Below, one piece after another: positions 11,558-22,809 of a DNA stretch of 64,000 nucleotides. Made by a program: the position numbers and the translations under genes. Below the pieces are notes generated by a model, which did not search any database, was not told the DNA's origin, and saw nothing but the letters and a program-made list of their open reading frames with translations. Numbering within the stretch: the first letter of the stretch is position 1; each line of letters opens with the position of its first letter. The DNA is from Candolleomyces eurysporus (lineage: Eukaryota; Basidiomycota; Agaricomycetes; Agaricales; Psathyrellaceae): assembly GCA_027579435.1 (NCBI GenBank), contig JANBPK010001472.1, positions 62,001 to 126,000 of the forward strand, in the 5' to 3' direction.

Positions 11558-12704
11558 TCAGAATACAAGCGTAGTTGTAACATGCGTAGCCCGGTGACGT
11601 TTAGCAGCGTTAAAGTGAGCGACGAGACTTTCCTTTGGAACCACAACACCTGTCATCGTCGTCCCTCCCCCAGTCAATGTGGGTGTGGGTACCATATGAA
11701 CGCTCGTTAGAGGTGCCACCCGACTATGTGCTTCACCAAGCCCCCTTCGAGTAGACTTGCAAGTACAGTACTCCGAGCACCTGTGCGAGCAAGACATTGT
11801 GCCGATTCCCAAAGTCCCTCCCTCACATGAGCCGGTACAGTCCGACAGCACAGGGCAAGGGGTGGTCACCGGGAAACAACCACACGTAGCGCAAGGTACA
11901 CAAACATCGTACACATACTCCAAGCTCCCCGTCGAGCAGGGACCGAACAATATATTGGCTGCCTACACTCACAACCTGGGCACGATGCTCCAGGTAAGTA
12001 GGCCGTAATAGGTGTTCCGGTGGTGCCACAGGAAGGACCAGGAGCGCATGGTGAGGTACACGTTATAGAAGGGCAGGGTGTGGCTGGCGGTGTCGAAGAG
12101 CACCAACACCCCGAGCAGCCGTTCTCGAAGGTGGCGGTCTGCCAGACCCCTGTCGAGGTGCAGCCAGGGCCACAGCTGGACCAGGGCGAGCATGTAGGCT
12201 CTGGGCAGAGACAGGCGGAGCACATCCAACGGGATGAGGATGTGCTGGTGCATGAGGCAGGGCAAGGTGTTGCAGAGCAGAATGAACAAACACTGTATTC
12301 GGCGTCTAAGCAGCAGCAGATAGTGTGTGTGAGGCGATAGTGGTGATTGCGGAAGACAAGCCACAAGTTGCTTACAACTATAAGGCAGGATGCATTTTCC
12401 TGGACTTGTAGCTGTTAGCGACGGAGATTTGCAATTTGATCAGTGGAGAGCGCAACGTACCATTCGCATCCTGGACCTGAATAGCTGGGTCCACCGCCTT
12501 CAATTATGAACGTTTGAACTTTCAGGAATCTCTTTACACTGACGGGGAGACGTGCTCACACCAGCCGTTGATAGGTACTGCGATTGAGGTAGGCCAAGGT
12601 GCATCAGTGACTGCTGCTGGAGTGTTAGCGCCTTCTGTCACTGTCGCGAATACGCTGCTGAAGCTCGCCCAAGGAATCATAGCGAGTAAAGGGAGGTTCT
12701 TCAT
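11558..12704 (-). pseudogene. CBM1-like cysteine-rich secreted protein, copy 1 (16 bp deletion)
   Basis: Minus-strand exons by comparison with copy 2: 12704-12560, 12497-12461, 12404-12376 and 12305-11558. Exon 1 encodes a signal peptide (MKNLPLLAMIPWAS). Exons 1-3 encode a short CBM1-like module (NGWCGGPSYSGPGCECPGKC). Exon 4 encodes cysteine-rich repeats with C-x2-C-x-C joints and the phrase STGVWQT. In exon 4, at about 11941-11946, copy 1 lacks 16 nt present in copy 2. The missing block is flanked by CGGT in copy 2, consistent with a microhomology deletion. This shifts the frame, and reading stops about 30 codons later. The conserved downstream part (CSTGSLEYVYDVC to the end at 11558) is intact in the other frame. 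I judge copy 1 a pseudogene. Confidence 0.75.
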
Positions 12705-13098
12705 GATGGGTCAGATTGGGGAGGCTGAATCATGGGGGCATACCTGAGACAAGTCAACATAAATATCGAGTTCGAGTTCCTGCAAGTGAGTGTGCAGAAG
12801 TAGGACATACTTCGAAATTACAGACATTTATCCGCGAGCATCGACTGAATTTCTCCGTTCATGGATGGCCTTGTTATGGATGCAAGATTTCACAATAATG
12901 TGTTCGTTGAAGGTTTGATCCCATCGATATCCGCGGTGGTCGGTTGATACAAAGGAGCGAGATTGGGCAGAGTCAAAGGGAAGAAGCTGTGATCATGGAG
13001 GTTGCTCACGTTTAGCAACGCGAATTCCGTGCCGCCATAATCCATTGTTTCGGAATGCGGGTTAGTGTTCTGAGCGATTTGAGGTCACTAGTCGATTA

Positions 13099-13372
13099 AT
13101 GTGGAGGTCGGTGAAATCTGGACTGGGAATCAGCACGCAACAACCACCCCGTCCCATCCAATTTCGGGCGAATTTGAGCGCCTCGTTTCGCCATCGCCAT
13201 TTCCGCGACGGGAGACGACAATCTCGTACAGCATCCCTGGTGATACCAGATATCGGCCAACCTCGCTTTGAGTCTAAATCTAGCCACCTCCATCAGGGCC
13301 CTGTCAAAGAAAAACCGTATTTCCTGGCCCCTTCGCTATGCCAGAAGATGGGCCTGTACGTGGGTTTTCGAA
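13099..13372 (+). pseudogene. Truncated remnant of the hypothetical gene at 15154
   Basis: This segment matches 15180-15420: FxRLxSPSP-type coding in a disturbed frame, the same intron (ending TCTAAAT after CAG or GAG) and then KPYFLAPSLCQKMG, which aligns with IPYFEPWPVRHAKKMG of the intact gene. Homology stops near 13372, where the second duplication unit begins. It was probably cut by the tandem duplication. Confidence 0.6.
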
Positions 13373-13377
13373 CTCGA

Positions 13378-15420
13378 ATGTCACTGCGGGTGTATGTCGT
13401 GAAAGAAAGATGAATTTACNAAAAAACTTACATACATGAGGAGTCAAACTTTCGTTCAGAATACAAGCGTAGTTGTAACGTGCGTAGCACGGTGTCGTTT
13501 AGCAGCTTTGAAGTGAGCCATAAGGCTCTCCTTCGGAACCACCACACCTGTCATCGTCGTCCCTCCCCCGGTCAATGTGGGAGTGGGTACCATATGGGGG
13601 TTCGTTAGAGGAGCTAATTGACCGTTCCCTTCACCCAGCGCCCCCCCGAGTCGTTTTGCAGGCACAATACTCCGAGCACCTGTGCGAGCAAGAGAAGGTA
13701 CTGACACCCAAAGTCCCTCCTTCGCATGAGCCGGTACAGTCCGACAGCACAGGGCAAGGGGTGTTCGCCGGGAAACAACCACACAAAAGGCAAGGTTCAC
13801 ACACATCGGACACATACTGCAGGCTGCCCGTCGAGCAGGGACCGGTGCATGGGAGAACCGAACAAACCACCGTGTGGCTACACCCACAACTTGGGCACGA
13901 TGCTCCGGGTTCGTAGGTCGTAACAGGTACTCCAGTGGTGCGACAGGAAGGACCACGAGCGCATAGTGAGGTACCACACGTTAAAGGAGGGCAGGGTGTG
14001 GCTGGCCGTGTCGAAGAGCACCAACAGTACGTGCAGCCGTTCCAGTATGTGGATGTCTGCCAGACCCCAGTCGAGGTGCAGCCGGGACCGCAGGGCGACC
14101 AGGGCGCACATGTCTCTGGACAAAGACAGGCGGAGCACATCCAACGGGATGAGGAAGTGCTAGTGCATGTAGCAGGGCACGGCGTCGCAGAGCAGAAGGA
14201 ACAGACGCTGTAGTCGCCGGCTAAGAAGCAGATGGTGAGTGGGGGGGGCATAGAGACGCTGAAAACAGGTCGACTACTTACTCGTATAAAGATTGGTGCA
14301 TTTCCCTGGGCTTTGGGAATGAGTCAGCGAGATATTGGTCAGTGGGGCGTGGAATTACCATTCGCATCCTGGGCCTGTATAGAAGCCTCCACCGCCTTCA
14401 GATTCCAATGCCAACCATAAGTGATCCATCTAACGCAGTGAAGAAGGGAAGCTGACATTGGCCATTGATAGGCGCTGAAATCGATGTGGCACGAGCTGCT
14501 GCAGCAGTTGGTGCTGGAGTGATGAGGCTTTCTCGGGTTGTACTAGCCAGTCCCCTGCCGAGCGTCGTCCAAACGACTGCAAGGAATAAAGGGAGGTTCT
14601 TCATCATGAGGTCAGATGGAGGAGGTCAAATGTAGAAGCATACACGAGAGNAAAAAATCTAAATATCAAATTCAGGCTCCCGCTGCGGAGGGTGCAAAAC
14701 AGCACATACTTCGAAAATACAGACATTTATCCGCCATCGATTGAATTCAAGCCCCTAAGAACGCGTTCATGACCCTTTTATCAGCGCGAGATTACAGGAT
14801 ATCGTCTTCGTTGGAGGTGTGCTTCCATCGATATCCGTGGTGGTCAGCTGAGGGAACGAGGCTGGAACGAGGTTGGAACGAGCTGGAGTACGAGTCAAGA
14901 GGACGAAGACGCTGCGATCATTGATCCATTTCTGGCCGTGGGAATTCCGGGCCGCCATTGTTCTCCCAGAAATGGAATGAACACGCGGGGTGCGGGATGT
15001 TGTGGGCTATTTGGCGTCAACGATCGACTGATGCGGACGTCGGTGAAATCTGGAATCAACACAACCTTGCCCACCAACCACTATCCCGCCCCCGTCAAAC
15101 CCAGGCGCACCCTGCCCTCCCCCTCGACTCAACCCAGGCAGCCTATCACTCCCATGTCTCCCACCGCATTGGGCCCCAGTGCCCCTCCAATCTCAGGCAA
15201 TTTTGAGCGTCTCGGTTCGCCATCACCATTTTTGGGTTCCGCGGCGGGAGGTGATCGTGACGAGCTCGTACGTCAATGGTGCACCCCTGGTTATACCAGA
15301 TATCGGCTAACTTATCTTTCAGTCTAAATATGACGAACTCTGTCAGCATGAAGGCTCCGTCGATGATATTCCATATTTTGAACCATGGCCTGTCCGCCAT
15401 GCCAAAAAGATGGGGTGTAT
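13378..15420. repeat. Tandem duplication, unit 2
   Basis: Second unit of the 1.9-2.0 kb duplication. It holds CBM1-like gene copy 2 and runs into the 5' part of the hypothetical gene. Ns at 13420 and 14651 lie next to A runs. Confidence 0.72.
13456..14607 (-). CDS. CBM1-like cysteine-rich secreted protein, copy 2
   Basis: Exons on the minus strand: 14607-14457, 14395-14359, 14310-14282 and 14220-13456. The signal peptide is MMKNLPLFLAVVWTTLGRG. After a short Ser/Thr/Ala linker comes a CBM1-like module split over exons 1-4 (NGQCGGGGFYTGPGCECPGK, then CTNLYTTGDYSVC). It resembles fungal cellulose-binding modules but misses strict spacing in the C-terminal part. Exon 4 encodes about five cysteine-rich repeats of 35-45 residues, each with a C-x2-C-x-C joint and an S/T-T-G turn (CTSTGVWQT, CRTTGVPVT, CSTGSLQYV). 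The likely location is extracellular, with many disulfides. The function is unknown. A run of seven G near 13641-13647 adds one base relative to copy 1 and gives an early stop at 13631. Without it the conserved tail (MVPTPTLTGGGTTMTGVVVP) is read to 13456. That shift may be a sequencing error. Confidence 0.75.
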
Positions 15421-16111
15421 TGTCCGGGACTTTGCGTATGAAGATGGCCGCCTACCCCCGGTTAGGCCAGTATGGATGCAACAGCACCAACCAGTTGGCC
15501 CTGAATCTCAGGGTCAGCAGATCCTGACCGTCATGCGTCCGAAGACTCCAGAAGTATACATCGCGACACCCACCCTTACCCCCAACGGCTCCTACATCTG
15601 GGCCAACCCGGAGGAGGAAGCTCTTGCTGCGTCCCAGCAACAGGCCACCCACGACCGCGTCCAGATTGTGCTGGAGAAACTCCAGGCCCAAGCCGCAGAA
15701 GGGGTGACCCCTCCCTCGCCCAAAACAGCCCCTACGGTGACAGCACCGATTCCATCGACTTCGTCGAAGCCTTCTCAGGCAGCCCCTACCACTCCACTCG
15801 TCATGCGCGTCAGTGTCATGATCGTCTCCCATTCCGCCAAATCTAAACTGAAAGGCCGTGCTGCGCCCCCTGAATACCTTTCTGACGCCAGGGCTTCCAA
15901 ACGGCTACGCAGGAGCTCTGGCAAGTCAGCGGCTGACGAACTCCCCCTACACAACTATCCCCGGGGGAAATCCACTGTGGTTCCTCCTAGTACACGCGTA
16001 CTTCGGTCCCATGTACGCAGTTCAGCCCCTGCTTCCTCCTCCACCAGCCCCCGCAACACTCGAACCCCACTTCACCCTACCACTCCTTCCCGTTCTCGTC
16101 GTCGCTCATGA
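15154..16111 (+). CDS. Hypothetical protein, low-complexity C-terminus
   Basis: Two exons, 15154-15267 and 15323-16111, joined by a 55-nt GT-AG intron, give about 300 residues. An earlier start in the same frame (region from 14938) is possible. Residues after the intron (YDELCQHEGSVDDIPYFEPW, KKMGCIVRDFAYEDGRLPPV) look like a folded N-terminal domain. It is followed by a conserved-looking PKTPEVYIATPTLTPNGSYI stretch and a Ser/Thr/Pro/Arg-rich tail with basic patches (RASKRLRRSSGK, PSRSRRRS). The tail suggests a nuclear or nucleic-acid-associated protein. I do not recognise the family. The 5' part was duplicated with the neighbouring CBM1-like gene and survives as a remnant at 13.1-13.4 kb. 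Confidence 0.55.
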
Positions 16112-16893
16112 CAATGACCCCGAGCGTGGTCTTTCTCCGTATTGCGATCTACTTGTTGTATTCCGTATCCCATCCTATGACGACGTGTCACGACTTCACC
16201 GATCTCCCATCTGTATATCTAAGACTATCAACCTGCATCACTCTGTCCGTTCCTCGAACATTGTATTCCATCCGTCGTGTTGTTGTACTAATATCCGCCC
16301 AACTTTCAAGAATATGTATCCCTCTGTTTCTCCGTCCCTGCGTCGCTCGCTGGTCGCTGTCGTTCTTCACTAGTTGTCACAGTGTTGTATTATGTCTCTG
16401 CGATCTCACTCTCATCATAAATACCATCGGAATAACAGGCCTCAATCTCCGTGCCGACGAATACAACGCTGATTTCTGAAGGCATATCTCGCTGCACAAA
16501 GGTGGCAATGCTCCAATCTTCCGGGGCGAGAGTCTCGCCCCGGACCGGCGAGTAAGCAGGAAGGAAGCGGGGGAAAGAGGGAGAATAGAACCAGTATGTT
16601 TTGTACATCACAAGTGCATTCGTTATTGAGAAACTGACCGACCGGCTAATAGGGAACAACGGGGATGCTTCAACCGCTGATAAATAGGCTACGAAAGCGT
16701 TCTTTGAGGGAAGTCGCTGTCAGCGGGTAAATGTCTGTGATTTCGAAGTAGGTGTGCTTGGCAATATCTGTTTCAGCTCTTCACGTTAACGTTCTTGTGC
16801 TGCGATGACTGAACAATATCAGGTTAATATTACAAGCTGACCTCTCCCCCAATGTAAACACGAGGATACAGCATCTTCAATCTGTCTGTGAAG
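16112..16893. other. Intergenic
   Basis: No supported gene. A short GC-rich inverted sequence (GGGGCGAGAGTCTCGCCCC) at about 16521-16539 could form a hairpin. Nothing else stands out. Confidence 0.4.
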
Positions 16894-17862
16894 ATGAAGA
16901 TGAAGAACAGCCTGGTATTACTCCCAGCTGCGACTCTCTGGATGAGTGTCCTAGGAGCCCTGCTAGCGCAGAAGCAGACAGCGAAATCACTCCAGCATCA
17001 ATCGTTGCTGCCTGGCCCACATCCGATGCCGTACCTATCGATGGCCAGTGTGAGTACATGCAGTACATACTTCCATTTTCATTCCTACATGTGGATTGTT
17101 CACTACGGTTGGCATTTCTAGATGGAGGAAATAAACCAGGGGGTGCACCCTGGTCAGGCCCAGTATGTGAATGGTTGGTCGCTCTACCAGCTATCTTGGC
17201 CCTCGGTAATTAGTTAAAAAATTCTCAGCCCAGGGAGATGCACGAGACTCAACCCAGGTAAGCATATCTTCCGCTGGATAAAATGTCTTGTCTCTCAAGC
17301 CTCACTCACCATCGATCTATCTATTTGTCTGGATGCGTATCCAGACAGCAACTTCAGCGCCTGCTCCTTCTGCTCCGCCACACCTTGCCGCGCCCCGTGC
17401 TCGAGCATCTCTTCAAGGCAATGGATGTGCTCAGCCTGTTTCTGCCCCCGGACCTCCTCATCCTGTAGGCCTTTCTCCTCCTGCACGGGGACCTGCTCCA
17501 CAGGAGTCTACCAAACCGCCACTTGGATAGACGGGTGTAAACACTGTTCCTGCTCATACACAACCCCCACCCACAGCTTGCCCTCCTAGAACGTTCCCCA
17601 CACCGTGCGCGCGTGCCTCGTCGTGCCTTAGCACCGGCCGCCCCGTACACCACCTACGAGCCAGGGTCGAAATGTCCGAGTTGTGCCTGCAGGCGCGTGC
17701 TCGATTGATCCCTGGAGTGGGCCGTGCTCGACAGGGAGTTTGGGGTACACGTCCGAGGTGTGAGATGTGTAAGAGTGTCACGGTGGGTGCTCTTGGACGT
17801 CGTGTCAGACGTTGTCGGACTGTACGGGCTCATGTGANGGGGGGGACGTTAGGCGTTAACAC
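16894..17862 (+). pseudogene. CBM1-like cysteine-rich protein, copy 3 (inverted, degraded)
   Basis: Third copy, on the opposite strand to copies 1 and 2. It starts with a signal peptide (MKMKNSLVLLPAATLWMSVL). The mature part (ITPASIVAAWPTSDAVPIDG) lies in another frame, so a shift separates them. The introns are still recognisable: GTGAGTAC near 17050, a CCCAGGGAGATG mini-exon near 17230 and CAG before 17343. Exon 4 reads CSFCSATPCRAPCSS, WMCSACFCP and STGVYQTATWIDGC, then meets a TAG near 17540. Further downstream CSTGSLGYTSEVC and SDCTGSC-like pieces are in other frames. An N at 17838 sits next to seven G. Several independent breaks make this a pseudogene rather than a sequencing artefact. 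Confidence 0.75.
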
Positions 17863-18320
17863 CTTTACGTGGTTTAATAATTGGATCGATTTTCTTTTTC
17901 CTCGCAATATATGAGATCCGAATACAGCATTATGGTAAGTAGTTTACCAACGTCACGATAGGCAACGGCTGAGGGAGCGTTTTGCTTCTCTGCAGTTGCA
18001 AATTTAGAAATTTAGTAAGGATGGCAAGACCTGCTTAATGTGTGACATGGCGAAATTTAGGCAACATGGCGACAAAGAAATCAATACCAGTACTCTTGCG
18101 GTAGTGATAGTCATTGCAGCTATTAAGAGGCTGCGATCGAGCGCCCGAAAGATGTTCAGGCAGTGCGTTGCGTGTTACATTTCGGAATATAAGCAACAGA
18201 AAAGAGCATCTGTGTCTTACAGGTGATTGGTGTCTATCGACACGTCGGTGCAGTAGTGCTGGCCGATATCGACTCACCGAGCGAAAGGCTGAGAAAGCCG
18301 GGGCGTCGTAGGAGGATTAG
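17863..18320. other. Intergenic
   Basis: No supported feature between the degraded CBM1-like copy and the left end of the transposon. Confidence 0.4.
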
Positions 18321-18343
18321 CATCAGGAAATGTGTCAGTACTT
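18321..18343 (+). repeat. Left terminal inverted repeat (candidate)
   Basis: Begins CATCAGGAAATGTGTCAGTA and pairs with the inverted copy at 25714-25736. Confidence 0.5.
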
Positions 18344-18784
18344 GTGCTTTTAGCTTTCACCAGTTACTTGTACTTTCCTTCACTTCCCCATGATTACTTT
18401 TTCTTTCCAAGCACTTGTGGCCTCTCGTACTTGTACCTGCACTTATCGCATCTTTCTGATGGCCTGAGTCCCAATCTCACCCGTGACAATGGTGTGACAT
18501 GTGACACCCGCCACCGCCCCAATGGCGCTGCTGCCGCCGCCGTCTTTGTTCCCATCGTTCATCATCACCAGTCGTTGAGCCCACTGGCAGCCTGAGGGGA
18601 GGATTAAGGCTTGGATAAAGCATATCAAGGTATGTGATACAATTTAAAATCCTTCCCTGCTTCGTGAAATATGACAGACTTGACCCTTTAGCTAACTCGG
18701 AAGCCAGCACCCGGCGCCCTGCACCCAGCTGCCCCAACAAAGCCGTTGCACGCAGATATCAGACCCCATCCCCCAGCTCCGAAC

Positions 18785-19150
18785 ATGGCGACCCCTGAAG
18801 CTGCATCACTCCCAATCACTGTGACTGGTGCCTTCATCCTCACCCCGGCTGCCCTTGCAAAGCTGAATCAAGATGGCAGCTCTATCTCTCCTGAACAGCG
18901 GGTGGTCGTGCTCGGGAAGATCATCGGAGAACTGCAAAAGCGTATTGTCAGGTTTGAAAATCGCCTTGGGAATGCCCAGTACATCACCAATCGGTTGTCA
19001 GCTGAAACTCGCGCTCAAGAGGTGTATATGTTGCTACTGGAGGGATTGTTGGCGCAGCGCGGCATTAGAATACCTGACGAGATTAGAGAGAAACGCCCGC
19101 TTGCGCGTTTATTTCTTATCATGCAAATCTGCTCGCATCTTCAGTCGTAG
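18785..19150 (+). CDS. Small hypothetical protein inside the transposon
   Basis: Single-exon gene of 121 residues from ATG 18785 (MATPEAASLPITVTGAFIL) to TAG 19150. The middle (SPEQRVVVLGKIIGELQKRI, then ENRLGNAQYITNRLSAE) is strongly helical and may form a short coiled coil. There are no cysteine clusters or signal peptide. I recognise no family. It lies just inside the left end of the element, convergent with the transposase, so it may be an accessory transposon gene or a captured host fragment. Confidence 0.5.
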   Translation: MATPEAASLPITVTGAFILTPAALAKLNQDGSSISPEQRVVVLGKIIGELQKRIVRFENRLGNAQYITNRLSAETRAQEVYMLLLEGLLAQRGIRIPDEIREKRPLARLFLIMQICSHLQS

Positions 19151-19299
19151 ACATAGATTACCTGTTCTTTTCTATTTTATTGATCTTCTACTGCATACAA
19201 ATACCCGATTGCAACTATATCTCTCAAATATCGTTTGTTGTTATCTGGCTCACGACAACTGTCTCTCAAGTAATAAGAAAGAATTGGATTCCGTTAAAA

Positions 19300-22200
19300 C
19301 TACGAGGCTACTTCATGAGTATGATAATCAATATACTTGTTAACATAATAAAGCTTGAATGCTGAAAGAGAATGGGAATAATGAAACTCGTGAGGTAGAT
19401 GTAAAGTGCCATATGCCCCAATTAAGTGGGCAGATCGTAGGATGGTGTCAACATGGATGACCCCACAAAGACGGCGATTTCGATTATCATAATGGGGTTG
19501 AACACGCCACATACCCGTCAAATTGCAGGGCTCTGCTTGGTAGTCATTGAACCACCGGACAAAGGCACACTCATACAGATGATTGCGCACCCCGTCATAG
19601 TAACGAAAAGAAAAAAAAAAGACGAACTTGAGCAACATGAAGTGCGCCAAATCCATCCTCAGACATCCCCTTCCCTGACACGTACACACAATCATGGCGA
19701 GGAGCTCCACCCTGCCATGATGGTGTTGCCCGTATGTATTCACGACGCATCCCCCCAATCCCTGATAGATCGCTTGGAGCATGATAAAGTGCTGTGGCAG
19801 AATGGTATATCTTGATACGAAGGTTGGGATCGATTGCTGGACAGTTGTCGAGTGGTGCATGCATTCCCATAACCTCGGCATCTGGGTTTTGCTGATCATA
19901 TAAGAAACGCCGTACTTGTTCCTCGAGCGGAAGCTGGAGCTGCGCAGAGAGTATGGCAAGGGACCGAGGGTAGTGGGGTGCTGTGAGATGAACGTAAGGT
20001 TCCATCCAAGCTTTCTAGCATTCACAAAAAAAATCCTGCGTACCAGCTCGACGTGGAAGACGGACCTCTCCCTCACATGTAAGCCTCTGGTCGTCCATCC
20101 CATCATCGTCATCCTCCACGTTATTTGCTTGTTCTGTCTCTTGCTCTGCTGGTTGGGGAGCAGGTGGCACGGCGCCATTCTGGTCGAGCAACACCCGGAA
20201 TGCTGCCATTTTATCCAATCGTTGGTTTGTCAGGAGCATTTGTCCGAGCGGTTGGTTGCGATTTGACCGTCTCCATGGCTGCTTGACCGCTTTGATATGC
20301 TTTGACTCGGTGATTGAGGAGCAAATGCCGTTAGGGGCACCAAATTGCTGAATGAGAAGTCGGTAATGGATGAGGGAATGTTGCCGAGGGAGACAGAAAT
20401 CATCACGGATACCGAGATCAATGAATATCTTTCGATGCTCGTGGAACTCCGCAATGCACTGATCTATCCGGTCAAGGACTTGCTCATCGATTCGGGAGCG
20501 GCGAACGAGGTAGCAGAACTCTGTGAAGCAACTCACAGCTTTCACCATTTCATCTGGGACAAGACCAACGATGGCTGGGATGAAGACCTTCATGAGGGCC
20601 TTGGAGTCATTACCAGTCCACTGCTTGAACCCTCGTCCCTCTGGGAACCGCCGAAGACCAGAAAATAGGGGAGATGCGGCAATCCTGCAATCCACACCAG
20701 TTTAGTGAGGCATCCAGACTCAGCAGGGAAAGCAAACCTACCTGCGATCCATTTCTGCCACCAGGCTCTTCCCATCTGGCCGCGATTCAAGGTATTCGAC
20801 CACCCATGAGACAAGATGGTCCTTGAACGTCCCTTTGATGACTTGATGGAGGAGATCGGGGGACAAAAGCTCGTGTATGTTGGCACGTGGAAAATACGCT
20901 GTAAAGGGCTAGTATATGATAAGAAAAAAGCTAGCAGTGGTTAAAAAGTAGGTACTACCACAACGTCATCAATCATGCCATATCCCTCCCACATCTTCTT
21001 CAAATTCCCTTCAAATGCCTGTCGGACAGCCTCTGTATGCTCATGCGACCGAAAGACATCAGATTGGTCTCCGTCAAGGTCCGCTGAGGGTGAGATACAT
21101 CTAGAATAGCATTAGACAGTTCAATAGACTGCCAGTATGAATAAAAAACTCACCGTGGACACCATCCTGAGACAACACACGCCAGAAGGCATTGTTCAGG
21201 ATAATCCGCAATGTAGGGCCCAAGCCCATAAACCACGCGACGAAAATGACCATCCCCGCATTGTGTAACACGAGCTTTCTTCATCCACGCTCTCACAGAC
21301 ATGAGAATTCGAGCGAGGGAGGTGTGGAATAACTGGCGCCGAAAACGGCGGAACTCAACACTATCCTGCTCATCCCGTCCAGCTGAACCCAGATTTATAT
21401 CAGTGCACAGATCGAATGACATGACAAACAGTAAAACGCACTCTTTGGAATCGCAAGGAAGGCCAGCAGTTGCAGGGCATTGCGATGAGCGCGACGGACA
21501 TGATTGCGAACATTCCCGAGTGAAATATAGAGAGGGTAGTACTCGTTTTGGCCCGTTGCAACAGATACTGTGGTTTTATCACTCCCCAAAATTATTGGCG
21601 CAAACATGGCACCATGAAGGTCTGGATCCTGCGCCAGAGTATTCTGAAAACGTCGGGTTTGTCATGGTGACCTCACAATGTATGAGTTGCGAACAGACAT
21701 ACCGCTTGCTTCCATGCCCATTCTCCTGACATAAGATCCACATATTGCCTTCGATTGCCTCTTCCTCGCAGCTCCTTGGGCGCATAGTCAATATGACCAA
21801 CAAAATCGGCACTGGCGATCTGGCCCTCGAGGATGGTAAGTGGGTCACGGTACCAGACTTCATAGCCCTTCGTCATCCAGCTAGGAGCTGAGGGAGGTAT
21901 TTCACCATCATAACGGACGGTGAAGGACTCCCAGGGGACATCGCCATGAGGGATTGAGTCGATGTGGTTGAGTAGATCTTGCGCATCTTCAAACGGCGGA
22001 TCCGACTCGCAGTCGCAACATCCACAGCGCCGTTCCTTCTCAAGCTTCATTGTGTGATACATGAGCTGAGAAACATTTTCATTGGACATTTGCGTCTTGG
22101 TGAATAGAAAGTCGGCAAAGTGAAAATGGGCCTTGGAATGAAATGGGAAGGGGTCGAATTCGGAGTCGCCTTGCCCCGGAGCTTGTGACCGTTGGGGGGG

Positions 22201-22603
22201 TTCTGCAACATGGAGGTAGTATCCATCCTTATCGCAGGGAAGACCTGTTCAATGCATTAGAGGATTGGATTTGCTTGGGCCACTGAGATAACTTACCACT
22301 GAGATATGGGTGATTACGGAGATAGACGCCTGAGCGATCTTCGGTTTGCCATATCTCTGGAACTGGGCGATCTGGACGTCCTGGTTGGTCTGCATGTGGC
22401 TCTGGGATGATATCTGGTGGAGGCAAAATGTGTGCTGGTGGTGTAGGAGGCCTAGCAGGAGGCAATGACGGAGGGCGATACTGATTTTTCGGATTGAACT
22501 TGCAGGTGTCTTCATGCTGAGTAAGGCCACCAGGAGACTTGCAAATCCTCCGGCATTTGCTAGGGCCGTAAAATCTGCAGGGATAGAGCTGATTGGTAGG
22601 CAT
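19300..22603 (-). CDS. Plavaka family transposase
   Basis: Multi-exon minus-strand gene starting at ATG 22603 (MPTNQLYPCRFYGPSKC), with an N-terminal zinc-finger-like segment (C-x5-KCRRICKSPGGLTQHEDTC). Further landmarks are GCCDCESDPPFEDAQDLLNH, DPLTILEGQIAS, GAMFAPIILGSDKTTVSVAT near 21590, YYPLYISLGNVRNHVRRAHR, ARILMSVRAW, ANIHELLSPDLLHQVIKGTF, GRGFKQWTGNDSKALMKVF, QQFGAPNGICSSITESKHIK, PSDLSGIGGMRREYIRATPS and the end HSLSAFKLYYVNKYIDYHTH. These phrases are typical of agaricomycete Plavaka transposases, which mobilise DNA by cut and paste. The run of ten A at 19611-19620 causes a +1 shift within VRLFFFF. The conserved end (RYYDGVRNHLYECAFVRWF) is in the next frame. If this is only a homopolymer error, the element may be autonomous. 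Confidence 0.78.
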
Positions 22604-22809
22604 TGAGAGGATGCTAGAGACGTTCAAAAAAGCATTGAAAATGAGCTCTGAACAGCGCGCCAAGGCGAGAATGCAACACTCACGTGAAGAGCAAAAATTC
22701 ATCAACAATGCTGACACGTCCTGGCCCCTCAGTGGTGGTCACCGCTGCATCTTGCTACAAGTCATAACACCACCGAGTCTATCCTCACGTCTGCTACCAC
22801 ATATCAGTC

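Larger units (their letters stand above)
11478..13377. repeat. Tandem duplication, unit 1
   Basis: About 1.9 kb that recurs directly at 13378. The starts match (ATGTCACTGTGG near 11474 and ATGTCACTGCGG near 13378), followed by TTCGTTCAGAATACAAGCGTAG in both. The unit holds CBM1-like cysteine-rich gene copy 1 and, beyond 13140, a remnant of the 5' part of the hypothetical gene at 15154. Divergence is moderate, so the event is not very recent. Confidence 0.75.

Noticed and set aside
12020..12340. Long open frames on the plus strand opposite the cysteine-rich genes (also at 13575-13916 and 13935-14213)
   Set aside because: They are antisense shadows of Cys-rich coding exons. The minus strand has the signal peptide, conserved introns and paralogue support.
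18337..18437. ACTTGT-rich stretch considered as a CRISPR-like or satellite array
   Set aside because: The repeats are short, irregular and mirrored at the other end of the Plavaka element, so subterminal transposase-binding repeats explain them better.
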